From JAAFGT01 sp041485165 (GTDB lineage: Bacteria > Acidobacteriota > Terriglobia > Acidiferrales > UBA7541), in the NCBI GenBank assembly GCA_041485165.1, contig JBGPJC010000075.1:1-20040 (forward strand): a stretch of 20,040 nt of DNA, written 5' to 3'. Position numbers and translations under genes: made by a program. Of the stretch, positions 1-8,227 are shown in pieces. The notes under the pieces are model-generated. The model was not told where the DNA came from and did not search any database. It saw only the letters and a program-made list of their open reading frames with translations. Numbering within the stretch: position 1 is the stretch's first letter; every line of letters begins with the position of its first letter.

Positions 1-2
1 CG

Positions 3-893
3 GCCGATGTGGTGACGGCTGATGGCCGGTTTCTCGTTGCCAGCGGTAACGAGAACGCGGATCTGTTCTGGGCGTTACGAGGCGGGGGCGGCAACTTCGG
101 CGTGGTGACGTCGTTTCTGTTCAAGGCGCAACCCGTGCACACCGATTACGGCGGGCCGATGCTGTGGCCGATGGAAGACGCGGCAGAGATGATGCGCTGG
201 TACCGCAGCTTCATCGCCAAGGCGCCCGATGACGTCTATGGGTTCTTTGCTTTCCTCACTGTGCCGCCGGGACCGCCGTTCCCCGAGCATCTGCACAACA
301 AGAAAATGTGCGCCATCGTGTGGTGCTTCACCGGACCGATCAAGAAGGCGGAGAAAGTGTTCAAGCCGATCCGTAGCTTCAAGGCTCCTGCGCTCGACTT
401 GGTCGGCCCAATTCCTCATCCCGCGTTGCAAAGCCTGTTCGACGGCATCTATCCGCCGGGCCACCAGTGGTATTGGAAGGCCGATTTCGTGCGCACGCTC
501 CCTGACGAAGCCATCGCGCTGCATGTACAGCACGCGGCGAAGTTGCCGACGATGCAGTCGACCATGCACCTGTACCCGATCAACGGGGCGGCGAGCCGCG
601 TCAAGAACAACGCAACGCCGTGGTGTTACCGCGACGCCATGTGGTGCGCCGTGATGGTCGGCGTCGATCCGGACCCCGCGAACAAGGAAAAAATCTCCAC
701 GTGGGCGAAGGAGTATTGGAGCGCGCTTCATCCCTACTCCGCCGGCGGCGCGTACATCAACTTCATGATGGAAGAGGGCGAAGATCGCATCCGGGCGACA
801 TACGGCAAGAATTACGACCGTCTGGCGAAGATCAAGAAGCGCTACGACCCGGCGAACCTGTTCCGTGTGAATCAGAACATCAAGCCGAAGTGA
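3..893 (+). CDS. FAD-linked oxidase (BBE-type), 5' end cut by window edge
   Basis: This is the C-terminal 296 residues of a flavin-dependent oxidase of the berberine-bridge-enzyme-like family (FAD_binding_4 plus BBE domains). The reading frame is open to the window edge, and the visible start is interior: residues ADVVTADGRF followed by ENADLFWALRGGGGNFGVVTSF are the standard end of the FAD-binding domain, including the Gly-rich ALRGGGGNFG motif. The middle is the substrate-binding domain. The C-terminus, KRYDPANLFRVNQNI, is the conserved BBE tail that packs against the flavin. The residues that attach FAD covalently (His and Cys) would lie upstream and cannot be checked. Such enzymes oxidise sugars, alcohols or secondary metabolites with O2 as acceptor; the substrate here cannot be told. 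It is followed by about 220 nt of non-coding DNA and appears to be the last gene of its unit. Confidence 0.93.
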   Translation, partial: ADVVTADGRFLVASGNENADLFWALRGGGGNFGVVTSFLFKAQPVHTDYGGPMLWPMEDAAEMMRWYRSFIAKAPDDVYGFFAFLTVPPGPPFPEHLHNKKMCAIVWCFTGPIKKAEKVFKPIRSFKAPALDLVGPIPHPALQSLFDGIYPPGHQWYWKADFVRTLPDEAIALHVQHAAKLPTMQSTMHLYPINGAASRVKNNATPWCYRDAMWCAVMVGVDPDPANKEKISTWAKEYWSALHPYSAGGAYINFMMEEGEDRIRATYGKNYDRLAKIKKRYDPANLFRVNQNIKPK

Positions 894-1114
894 AAAAGCG
901 CCCCGAGGTTCAAACTCCCGATTAGCCGGCTTGCCGGAGATATGCCTGGCGCTAGCCACGAACGGGGTTGTGGGAAGTTTAGGGTGATCGCCATCAACCG
1001 GACGTATAACGCGTTAACCGGAAACTGACCCACTACCACTTTCTGCTCCTCATGAAACCAACATCTTCACCAGCCTGACGGCAGCCCGCGCAAATATGGT
1101 AGATTGGCTCCCAA

Positions 1115-2281
1115 ATGCGCATCTTTGTCCTGGGGGCCGGCGCCACGGGGTCCCTGCTCGCACAGATTCTCGACCGCCAGGGGCACCAGGTGTGGTGCGG
1201 TGACCGCGACCCGGAGCGCGCCCGGCGCTTCCTGGGCAAGGGCAGCACAATCCCCGTGGCCGAAGCCAACGCGCGGAACCTGCGCGCCATCGTGCGCGCC
1301 GGGCGAGGATGCCAGCTCCTGGTCAACGCTTCCCCGGCGGTCTACAACGAGATCATCCTGCGCGCCGCGCTGCACCTGCGCGCTCATTACCTGGACATGG
1401 CCGCGCACCTGACGCGCCATCCCTTCAAGGCCGAGCAGTTCCGCTTCGAAAAGCGCTTCCAGGAGAAGAACCGCGCCGCGGTGATTACCGCCGGCGTGGC
1501 TCCCGGGCTGACCAACCTGCTGGTCAAGCGCAGCGCCGAGTTGCTCGACAAAGTTGAAAGCGCGCACGTGCGGCTGTACGAGCACTCCGAAAGCGAGGAT
1601 CCGTTCTCGCAGTGGTCTCCGGAAGTCTCGTTCGATGAGTTCACTTCCCGCCCGCGAATTTATCGTGGCGGGCGTTTCGCACTGGGGCCGCGCTTCGGCG
1701 AGCGCGAGCACTTCCGCTTCCCTGCGCCGATCGGGGAGGTGCCTGTCTATCTCGCGGCGCAGGACGAAGTCGGCACCCTGCCGCATCTAGTCCCCATGCG
1801 CAACCTGGATGTGAAGATCGGCGGCGGAGAGATCGAAACGCTGCGGCGCTGGTACCGGCAGGGCAAGCTTTCCAAGTCGCGCGGGATGAGGCGCAAACAC
1901 TTCCCGGAGACGCACACGCCACGGATGGTCAAAAAACTCTTCCGCCGCGGCGCGCTCGAAAATGCGCGCTTCGCCGTCGCCGTCCTGGTGCGCGGAACCA
2001 AAGGCGAGGAGCACCGGCTGCTGCGCTGGGATGTCGCATTTCCTTCCCTCTTCCAGATTCACCACCAGGGGATCTCCACTTCTCCCATCGCCTGGGCCAC
2101 CGCGCAGATCGCCGCGCTGTTCATCCGGCATTTTCCCAGTGATGATGCCGGCGTGTTCGCGCCGGAGTCGCTTGCGGCGGAGAACCGCCAGGCCATTCTG
2201 GCCGATGCGAGGACGCGTGGGATCCGCATCCGCATGAAAGTCTCGCGATTGAAACCCAACGAGGAAGACGAAGAGTTCTGA
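1115..2281 (+). CDS. saccharopine dehydrogenase-like NAD(P)-binding oxidoreductase
   Basis: This 388-residue protein opens with a Rossmann dinucleotide-binding motif, MRIFVLGAGATG (GxGxxG at residues 7-12), with an acidic Asp at the end of the second strand (CGDRD). The fold continues with VNASPAVYNEIILRAAL and HYLDMA, then GVAPGLTNLLVKRSAE, all characteristic of the saccharopine dehydrogenase/carboxynorspermidine synthase superfamily. The C-terminal half corresponds to the catalytic/dimerisation domain, and the tail is acidic (NEEDEEF). It probably catalyses an NAD(P)H-linked imine reduction or its reverse in the cytosol, but members are functionally diverse and no pathway partner is adjacent, so lysine metabolism is not asserted. 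The start is the only ATG before the GxGxxG motif. The ribosome-binding site is weak. It converges on the phosphofructokinase gene across a repeat-bearing gap. Confidence 0.88.
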   Translation: MRIFVLGAGATGSLLAQILDRQGHQVWCGDRDPERARRFLGKGSTIPVAEANARNLRAIVRAGRGCQLLVNASPAVYNEIILRAALHLRAHYLDMAAHLTRHPFKAEQFRFEKRFQEKNRAAVITAGVAPGLTNLLVKRSAELLDKVESAHVRLYEHSESEDPFSQWSPEVSFDEFTSRPRIYRGGRFALGPRFGEREHFRFPAPIGEVPVYLAAQDEVGTLPHLVPMRNLDVKIGGGEIETLRRWYRQGKLSKSRGMRRKHFPETHTPRMVKKLFRRGALENARFAVAVLVRGTKGEEHRLLRWDVAFPSLFQIHHQGISTSPIAWATAQIAALFIRHFPSDDAGVFAPESLAAENRQAILADARTRGIRIRMKVSRLKPNEEDEEF

Positions 2282-2304
2282 GGCGTGAACCGTCAATCCC
2301 GCCG

Positions 2305-2406
2305 GTGGGACAGACATTCTTGTCTGTCCCGGTTTCGCACGCGGCCTCAATACGCATCCTTTGGCAATACTTTTGCGGCCGGGACAGACAAGAATGTCTG
2401 TCCCAC
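2305..2406. repeat. pair of inverted REP-like palindromic repeats
   Basis: Two copies of a 28-nt unit lie at 2305-2332 and 2379-2406 in opposite orientation. Each is itself a hairpin: GGGACAGACA, a 4-nt loop (TTCT in the first copy, AGAA in the second), TGTCTGTCCC. The second copy is the exact reverse complement of the first over 28 nt, so the 102-nt block can fold either as two small hairpins or as one long stem with a 46-nt loop. It lies between the 3' ends of two convergent genes, a typical place for REP/BIME elements, and may also end transcription from both sides. No transposase is in the window. Confidence 0.9.
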
Positions 2407-2435
2407 GTGCCGCGTTAGGGCGTCGGCCTTGCTTC

Positions 2436-3617
2436 TCAGACGCCTTCGGAGGTCAGCAACAGAGGCAGGCCGTGCTTGTCCGAATAATGCGGGCGGAAGC
2501 GCGCGGCGTTGTACATGCGCTCCAGATCCACTTTCCGCGGCCCCGCCGTCCGGTCCGGGATGGGCGCGTCGGTGTAGCGCCCGCCCTGCACCGCGGTCAT
2601 ACGCCCTTTCTTGCCGGCGCGGATCAAGTCCATGGCCACATTGGCGAAGGTGATGGCCACCATCTGGTCGAGCATGTCCGCCTCACCGCTGCGCAAGTCG
2701 TAGGTCAGGTCGCTGGTCATGGTGTCTTCACCGGTGCGGCGCTTGATTTCTGCCGCCAGCGCGTGGCCGATGTCCACTTTCTTCTTGTGGCCGTAGGCGT
2801 CAGATTCGCCGAATTCGGCAACCGATTGCCCTTTCCACACCGCACCCTCCGATGCGATCACCAGGGAATAGCGGCTGGGGTTGCTGCGCTTGTCCTCCAG
2901 TAAGATTTCTGTCAGGCGTTCCAGATCGAACTCCACCTCGGGCAGAACGCACCGGGCGGAGCTCACGTAGGCGGTATAGAGCGCCGTGAAACCCGAGTCC
3001 CGCCCGAAAATACGGAACACACCGATGCGCTCGTGCGATCCCAGCGTGGTCCTCTGGCGCGTGATCAACTCTTTTGCGCGCGTGATTGCGGTGGAAAAGC
3101 CGATGCAGTACTCCGTGCCGCGAACGTCGTTGTCCATGGTTTTGGGGATGGCGATCAGCGGCACGCCGCGCTGGTCAAGGACCGAAGAAAAACTGAGCGT
3201 GTCGTCTCCGCCGATGGAGATCACATAATCCAGGCCCAGGTGCTGGATATTCTCGAGCACGACATCAGTAAAATCGTAGCTCCCCTCCCCGCGGTCGAGC
3301 GCCTCGAGACGCTCAGGAGCGATGTGCGAGGGCAATTCGCTCTTGCGGATGCGCAGGGGGTTGGTCCGCGAGGTGTGTAGCACGGTGCCGCCGGTGCGAT
3401 CAATCCCGCGCGTGTTGGCGCGGTCAAGCAGGCGGATGTAATTTTCATCGAAGTTGCCGCCGCGCTGCATGTGCGTCAAGCCTTCCCATCCGCGGCGGAT
3501 GCCGAGCACCTCGTAGCCCATCTCGGTGCCCTTGTAGACCACGCTTTTGATCACCGAGTTCAAGCCGGGGACGTCCCCGCCGCCAGTGAGGATGCCGATT
3601 CGTCGATTGGCGCCCAT
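2436..3617 (-). CDS. 6-phosphofructokinase, PPi-type active-site residues
   Basis: This 393-residue phosphofructokinase acts in glycolysis: fructose-6-phosphate + phosphoryl donor gives fructose-1,6-bisphosphate, in the cytosol. Visible family motifs are ILTGGGDVPGLN at the N-terminus (phosphate loop), IGGDDT at residues 135-140, IPKTMDNDV at 157-165 carrying the catalytic TxDND, and IFGRDSGF at 203-210 in the position of the family MGRxxG motif. Two residues point to pyrophosphate rather than ATP as donor: the second Asp of GGDD, where ATP enzymes have Gly, and Lys159 in PKT, where E. coli PfkA has Gly. The ATG at 3617 is preferred to the GTG two codons upstream because GGAG lies 7 nt before it. 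It stands alone on the minus strand, divergent from the ybiT-like gene. Donor choice is inferred from residues only. Confidence 0.93.
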   Translation of the reverse strand: MGANRRIGILTGGGDVPGLNSVIKSVVYKGTEMGYEVLGIRRGWEGLTHMQRGGNFDENYIRLLDRANTRGIDRTGGTVLHTSRTNPLRIRKSELPSHIAPERLEALDRGEGSYDFTDVVLENIQHLGLDYVISIGGDDTLSFSSVLDQRGVPLIAIPKTMDNDVRGTEYCIGFSTAITRAKELITRQRTTLGSHERIGVFRIFGRDSGFTALYTAYVSSARCVLPEVEFDLERLTEILLEDKRSNPSRYSLVIASEGAVWKGQSVAEFGESDAYGHKKKVDIGHALAAEIKRRTGEDTMTSDLTYDLRSGEADMLDQMVAITFANVAMDLIRAGKKGRMTAVQGGRYTDAPIPDRTAGPRKVDLERMYNAARFRPHYSDKHGLPLLLTSEGV

Positions 3618-3743
3618 CTCCACGCTCCGGCATCGATTTTAGCACGCAGCGGCGGCCTGACTGGGTTCGTGCAGCGACCGGCGGGCAGAGTCGCACTGAG
3701 GTAAAGAAGCCACGCGGGCCGAGCGCGGAAAGCCATTTCGCGG

Positions 3744-3749
3744 TATAAT
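3744..3749 (+). promoter_or_regulatory. possible -10 box of the ybiT-like gene
   Basis: A perfect TATAAT lies only 9 nt before the TTG start codon of the ABC-F gene, with AGGAG between them (3751-3755). No convincing -35 element is visible 16-18 nt upstream. If used, transcription would begin within a few bases of the start codon, so the mRNA would be nearly leaderless and AGGAG would be useless; the box could therefore be coincidental. Confidence 0.35.
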
Positions 3750-3758
3750 CAGGAGTCC

Positions 3759-5384
3759 TTGCTCTCCGTAAACAACATTTCCATGCGCTTTGGCGCCAAA
3801 GTTCTGTTCGAAGACGTCACCTGTACGTTCTTCGCGGGACGGCGCTACGCCATCAGCGGGCCAAATGGCTCGGGCAAATCCACTTTCATGAAGATTGTGA
3901 CCGGCGAAATCGAGCCTACCAAGGGTTCGGTCACCCGGCCGAAAAAACTCGGCGTTCTGCGGCAGGACCAGTTTGCCTTTGACGAATCGCGAGTGCTGGA
4001 CACGGTGATCATGGGCAATGCGCGCTTGTGGAAGGCCCTAGAAAAGCGCGACGCACTGTACGCCAAACCCCACGAGTCCATGACCGACGAAGAGGGCATG
4101 CGCCTGGGTGAACTGGAAGGGATCATCGGCGAGGAGGGCGGATACACGGCGGAGTCCGATGCCGCGGTGCTGCTGGACGGGCTGGGAGTGGAAGACGCGC
4201 TGCACGAGCGCAAGATGGGCGAATTGCAGGGCGGGCAGAAGGTCCGCGTGCTGCTGGCGCAGGCGCTGTTTGGCAGCCCGCCGGCGCTGCTGCTGGACGA
4301 GCCCACCAACCATTTGGATCTCGATTCGGTGCACTGGCTGCAGGATTATCTGCGCTACTACGAAGGCGTGCTGATCGTGATCTCCCACGACCGGCACTTT
4401 CTGAACAGCGTGTGCACACACACCGCGGACATCGACTACCAGACGATCATCATGTACAACGGCGGGTACGACGACATGGTCATCGCCAAGACGCAGATCC
4501 GCTCCAGCATCGAAGCGCAGAATGCCGTGCGCGAAAAAAAGATTGCGCAATTGAACGAGTTCATCGCGCGGTTTTCGGCCGGCACGCGTTCGGCGCAGGC
4601 CACTTCTCGCCAGAAAGAAGTGGAGCGGCTGCAGACTTCCGAGCTGGCCAGGTCCAACATCCAGCGGCCGTACATCCGCTTTGACATGAAGCGTCCGTCG
4701 GGACGCCACCCGCTGGCGATGAAAAAGCTGGCCAAATCTTACGGCGACCTGAAGGTGATCCCGCCTTTCACGGCAAGCATCGAGCGCGGAGAAAAGATCG
4801 CGCTGACGGGCCGCAACGGTGCAGGCAAGACCACGCTGCTGAAGTCGCTGGTTCGCAGCGCGCCGGGGTACATCGAGGACGCGGAGAGGCATTTCCCGAT
4901 CGATGGCGGCAGCGTGACGTGGGGGCACGAAGTGTCGGTGGGCTACTTCGCACAGGACCACTCCGATTCCATCGTCAAGGGCACCACGGCCATCGAGTGG
5001 CTGCACCAGTTCGACCCGCACGCCACGCAGGGTGACCTGCGCGGTTTGCTGGGGCAGATGCTGTTCAGCGGCGAGGATGCCTTGAAGCCTACCGGTGCGC
5101 TCTCCGGCGGCGAGGCCGCCCGGCTGATTTTTTGCCGGCTGATGTTACAGAAGCCGAATTTCCTGGTGCTGGACGAGCCCACCAACCATTTGGACCTGGA
5201 ATCCATCAATGCCCTCAACATCGCCTTGCAGAAATATGAAGGTACGGTCCTGCTGGTAACTCACGACCACGACGTCATCGACGAAGTGGCCACGCGTATC
5301 TGGCATTTCGAAGGCCGGCACATTGAAGATTTCAAGGGTCCCTACGCGGATTATCAGGTTTACGCGGCACAGAAGGCGTCGTAA
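3759..5384 (+). CDS. ybiT: ABC-F family ATPase, YbiT type
   Basis: This 541-residue soluble protein has two ABC ATPase cassettes and no membrane segments, the hallmark of ABC-F translation factors that act at the ribosomal E site. The first cassette has Walker A GPNGSGKST (about 34-42), signature LQGGQ (156-160) and Walker B LLLDEPTNHLD (177-187). The charged linker (P-site tRNA interaction motif) spans about 243-320. The second cassette has Walker A GRNGAGKTT (351-359), signature LSGGE (448-452) and LVLDEPTNHLD (469-479). The segments LRQDQFAFDE, VLDTVIMG and ISHDRHFLNSVCTH follow E. coli YbiT closely, so I assign that subfamily. The start is TTG: no ATG or GTG precedes the conserved SVNNISMRFG strand in frame. 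The first signature has Gln in place of Ser, a variation also seen in this subfamily. The M61 peptidase gene follows after 10 nt. Confidence 0.93.
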   Translation: MLSVNNISMRFGAKVLFEDVTCTFFAGRRYAISGPNGSGKSTFMKIVTGEIEPTKGSVTRPKKLGVLRQDQFAFDESRVLDTVIMGNARLWKALEKRDALYAKPHESMTDEEGMRLGELEGIIGEEGGYTAESDAAVLLDGLGVEDALHERKMGELQGGQKVRVLLAQALFGSPPALLLDEPTNHLDLDSVHWLQDYLRYYEGVLIVISHDRHFLNSVCTHTADIDYQTIIMYNGGYDDMVIAKTQIRSSIEAQNAVREKKIAQLNEFIARFSAGTRSAQATSRQKEVERLQTSELARSNIQRPYIRFDMKRPSGRHPLAMKKLAKSYGDLKVIPPFTASIERGEKIALTGRNGAGKTTLLKSLVRSAPGYIEDAERHFPIDGGSVTWGHEVSVGYFAQDHSDSIVKGTTAIEWLHQFDPHATQGDLRGLLGQMLFSGEDALKPTGALSGGEAARLIFCRLMLQKPNFLVLDEPTNHLDLESINALNIALQKYEGTVLLVTHDHDVIDEVATRIWHFEGRHIEDFKGPYADYQVYAAQKAS

Positions 5385-5394
5385 GGGGGTTGCA

Positions 5395-7272
5395 ATGCAT
5401 CTGCGATTGTTTGCCGGAACCCTGGTGCTGCTACTGGGGCAAACTGTGCTGCTACCATCCGCGGCAGGGCAGATCCAGTTGGCGGTGGATGCGTCGGAGG
5501 TGACGCGCAGAATTGTGCATGCCGAGTTGATTTTTCCGGCAAAGCCGGGCGCGATGAAGTTGGTTTATCCCCAATGGATACCGGGCGAGCATGGGCCAAC
5601 CGGCCCGATTGCCGACCTCACCGGGCTGAATTTCACCGTGGACGGCAAGGCTATTCCCTGGCAGCGCGACGCGGTGGACATGTTCGCGTTTGAACTCCAG
5701 GTGCCGGCGGGGGCCACCAGGGTGAAAGCTGAGCTCGACCTGGTGGGCACCGACGACGGCGAGATTTTTCATCTGGGATACTCGACCACCTCGCAGTTGT
5801 CGGCGATCAACTGGAACCAGGTGCTGCTGTACCCGCCGGGGGAGCACAGCGACAAGATCATGTTCAGCGCGGCGATTCGCTTGCCGGCCGGATGGAAGTT
5901 CAGCACGGCGCTGCCCATGGAAAGCCAGAGCGGCAACCTGGTGACATTCAAGACCGTCAGCCTGACTACTCTGGTGGATTCGCCACTGATTGCGGGAATT
6001 CATTTCCGCGAGATCCCGATTACGCCAACTGGGGAAAGCCGGCCGCATTTCCTGGAGATCACCGCGGACAGCGACGCTGCTTTGGCGCTTTCCGCGGAGG
6101 TCATCGCCGGCTACCGCAGCCTGGTAACGGAGAGTGGCCGGCTGTTCGGCGCGCGCCACTACCAGAGCTACCGATTCCTGGTGTCGCTACATGGAACGCG
6201 GGAAGATGGACTGGAGCACCATCAATCCAGCGACAATCGCCTCCCGGAAATGGCTCTGGTCGACCCGGAGTGGCGCCGCATCTACGCCTATCTTCTGCCG
6301 CATGAGATGGTGCACTCCTGGAACGGCAAATACCGGCGACCGAGCGGGCTGGCCACAAGCGATTACCAACAGCCGATGAAAGGCGATTTGCTGTGGGTCT
6401 ATGAAGGACTGACCAACTACCTGGGCCAGGTCCTGGCGGCGCGCAGCGGGCTGTGGACCGAGGAGCAATTCCGCGACAAACTGGCGGAGATAACCGCGCA
6501 GATCAGCCATCCGGGGCGCACGTGGCGGCCTCTGGCCGATACCACCAGGGCCGCACAGATTCTCTACATCGCTAACGACCAGTGGGCCGCCTGGCGGCGC
6601 AGCACGGATTTCTATAGCGAAGGCACGCTGATCTGGCTTGAAGTTGACACGATCATTCGCAAAGAAAGCCACGGCGCAAAGTCCCTGGATGATTTCTGCC
6701 GGCGTTTCGCCGGCGGGGAAAACAGCGAGCCTGGCGTTATTCCCTATACGTTCGACGATGTCGTTGCGAACTTGAACTCGACCGCGCCCTACGATTGGAA
6801 GGGGTTTTTTGCCGAGCGGCTCTCGTCACTGAGCCCGCATCCTCCCACCGCGGGAATCACGGCCAGTGGCTGGCAGTTGGTTTACTCCGAGGATCCGACC
6901 GAGTTCGCCCGTGCCACGGAGTCGTTCTTCAAGCGGCTTGACCAGCGTTATTCGACCGGGTTGTTGATTGCTGAAGACGGAGCGATTGTTGACGTGGTGC
7001 CAGGCAGCCCGGCAGCCCGCGCAGGGGCCAGCCCGGGGATGAAACTGGTCACTGTGAACAATCGCCGGTACTCGCCGGAAGTTCTGCGGCAGGCAGTCAG
7101 GCTGGGCAAGGGCGGCGCATCGCCGCTGGACTTGATCGTCTCTGATAACCAGTACTTGCTCACGCTCCATCTTCAATACAACGGCGGCGAGCGTTACCCG
7201 CATCTGGTGCGGGAGGAATCGCAACCGGACATGTTAAAGGCAATCCTCAGCCCGGTTGTGCCGAAAAAATAG
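5395..7272 (+). CDS. secreted M61 family metallopeptidase with PDZ domain
   Basis: This 625-residue protein is an M61 (glycyl aminopeptidase-like) zinc peptidase. It starts with a signal peptide (LRLFAGTLVLLLGQTVLLPSAAG), so it should work in the periplasm or outside the cell. The N-terminal beta domain carries the M61 hallmark VYPQWIPGEHGPTGP. The catalytic site is HEMVHSWNGKYRRP (His303, Glu304, His307), and the family's third zinc ligand is probably Glu337 in YEGLTNYLG. A PDZ domain covers about 518-600 (GLLIAEDGAIVDVVPGSPAARAGASPGM). The reading frame extends 24 codons further up into the ABC-F gene, but ATG 5395 is chosen because AGGGGG stands just before it and the signal peptide begins there. 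The 10-nt gap to the upstream gene suggests co-transcription, though no functional link is evident. Substrates are unknown. Confidence 0.92.
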   Translation: MHLRLFAGTLVLLLGQTVLLPSAAGQIQLAVDASEVTRRIVHAELIFPAKPGAMKLVYPQWIPGEHGPTGPIADLTGLNFTVDGKAIPWQRDAVDMFAFELQVPAGATRVKAELDLVGTDDGEIFHLGYSTTSQLSAINWNQVLLYPPGEHSDKIMFSAAIRLPAGWKFSTALPMESQSGNLVTFKTVSLTTLVDSPLIAGIHFREIPITPTGESRPHFLEITADSDAALALSAEVIAGYRSLVTESGRLFGARHYQSYRFLVSLHGTREDGLEHHQSSDNRLPEMALVDPEWRRIYAYLLPHEMVHSWNGKYRRPSGLATSDYQQPMKGDLLWVYEGLTNYLGQVLAARSGLWTEEQFRDKLAEITAQISHPGRTWRPLADTTRAAQILYIANDQWAAWRRSTDFYSEGTLIWLEVDTIIRKESHGAKSLDDFCRRFAGGENSEPGVIPYTFDDVVANLNSTAPYDWKGFFAERLSSLSPHPPTAGITASGWQLVYSEDPTEFARATESFFKRLDQRYSTGLLIAEDGAIVDVVPGSPAARAGASPGMKLVTVNNRRYSPEVLRQAVRLGKGGASPLDLIVSDNQYLLTLHLQYNGGERYPHLVREESQPDMLKAILSPVVPKK

Positions 7273-7329
7273 CAAAGCTGATCTGGTCCTACCCTCGGGG
7301 TTTCTCCGCCGTGCGGAGACTCCTGCAAA

Positions 7330-7536
7330 CCCGGATTTCTCACAAGAATTCAGAAAACCTGCAATCGCGGAAGTAGGTGGCGAGCGCCTCCGGCGTAGGG
7401 GCACGGCATGCCGTGCCCCTACCGCAGAACCTTCCCGGCAACACTGTGTCACCGCCAATCGGCGGGGAGGTTTGCTCCAAACCCAGCGGAATATGCCAAT
7501 CGTTCTCTTGGTCGAGGATTTTGTGAGAAATCCGGG
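7330..7536. repeat. 16-bp inverted repeat bracketing about 207 bp, MITE-like
   Basis: CCCGGATTTCTCACAA at 7330-7345 is matched by its exact reverse complement at 7521-7536. Together they bracket the whole gap between two convergent genes, and the right arm ends one base before the stop codon of the yjbQ-like gene. The enclosed DNA has no convincing gene: its short frames on both strands read CEKSG at the two ends, simply because the arms are the same sequence. Layout (terminal inverted repeats, no coding capacity, internal palindrome) suggests a non-autonomous mobile element. No clear target-site duplication is seen. Confidence 0.6.
7395..7422. repeat. perfect 28-bp palindrome
   Basis: The half-site GTAGGGGCACGGCA is followed directly by its exact reverse complement, TGCCGTGCCCCTAC, with no spacer. 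A perfect 28-bp GC-rich palindrome is far beyond chance. It resembles REP-type intergenic repeats and could form a strong stem in transcripts from either convergent gene, acting as a mRNA 3' stabiliser or terminator. It lies inside the 16-bp inverted repeat bracket. Confidence 0.92.
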
Positions 7537-8037
7537 CTAACCGGCTTCTTGCATACCCAGCAACTGCACCTGTACGGTGCGTTCGCGCGGGCCATCCAGC
7601 TCGGCAAGGATCACCGATTGCCACCCGCCCAGCGCCAGTGCGCCGTTGCGGACCGGCAGGGAGAGCGTATGTCCGAGCATCATGGCGCGCAGGTGGGCGT
7701 CGGCATTCTTGCGATCGCATTCGGAGACGCGGGGATCGTTGTGCCGCCAGTATTCGAAGCGCCCGACGATCCTTTCGAGAAAGGTCTTCATGTCGTCAAG
7801 GAGAGCCTGCTGGAATTCGTTGATGAAGACTGACGTGGTGGTGTGCAGCGTCTGCACGATCACCAGGCCGGCCATCATGCCGTGCCGCCGAACCAGCTCG
7901 TTGATATCGCGGGTAATGTTGATGAGCTCGAGCCGTTCGCGGGTGTGGTAAAGGATGCTGTCGAGCGCTAACTGGACGACGGCTGCGGTGCGGGTTCGGG
8001 TGGCGACGCGAAGAGTCTTGGACTCCTGCCTGCTCAT
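7537..8037 (-). CDS. yjbQ: YjbQ/UPF0047 family protein
   Basis: This 166-residue protein belongs to the YjbQ (UPF0047, 'secondary thiamine-phosphate synthase') family. The whole diagnostic core is present: VQTLHTTTSVFINE (62-75), NADAHLRAMMLG (111-122), LGGWQ (136-140) and ILAELDGPRERTVQVQLLG (143-161), including the conserved His, Glu and Asp residues of the presumed metal-binding site. It is about 30 residues longer than the shortest members because of an N-terminal extension. The ATG at 8037 has AGGAG 8 nt upstream. YjbQ can complement thiamine-phosphate synthase loss weakly in E. coli, but its physiological reaction is not settled. It lies 190 nt downstream of the cstA-ybdD pair on the same strand, perhaps as a separate unit. 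The stop codon touches the 16-bp inverted repeat. Confidence 0.92.
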   Translation of the reverse strand: MSRQESKTLRVATRTRTAAVVQLALDSILYHTRERLELINITRDINELVRRHGMMAGLVIVQTLHTTTSVFINEFQQALLDDMKTFLERIVGRFEYWRHNDPRVSECDRKNADAHLRAMMLGHTLSLPVRNGALALGGWQSVILAELDGPRERTVQVQLLGMQEAG

Positions 8038-8227
8038 TCCGCTGGCTCCTCGGGCTGGGTGAGAGGCTGCAACATCCCTGCGCCTCCCACTTCTGGGATG
8101 CCAGCCGCCGCCTCAAAGATGCACTGAAAACTGGCCAGAGTTACCCCTGGCACACAGGGACCGCCATCCCGCCCCCGCTACAACCTCACCGGGCGGTTCT
8201 CCTGGCCGCCAATCTAGGAGACAGTTT

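Noticed and set aside
894..1114. Search for a gene or RNA in the gap after the FAD-linked oxidase
   Set aside because: Only short frames without ribosome-binding sites and no clear terminator or promoter; two AACCGG copies are too short to interpret.
4038..5021. 327-codon open frame on the minus strand
   Set aside because: Antisense to the ABC-F gene, whose Walker and signature motifs are intact.
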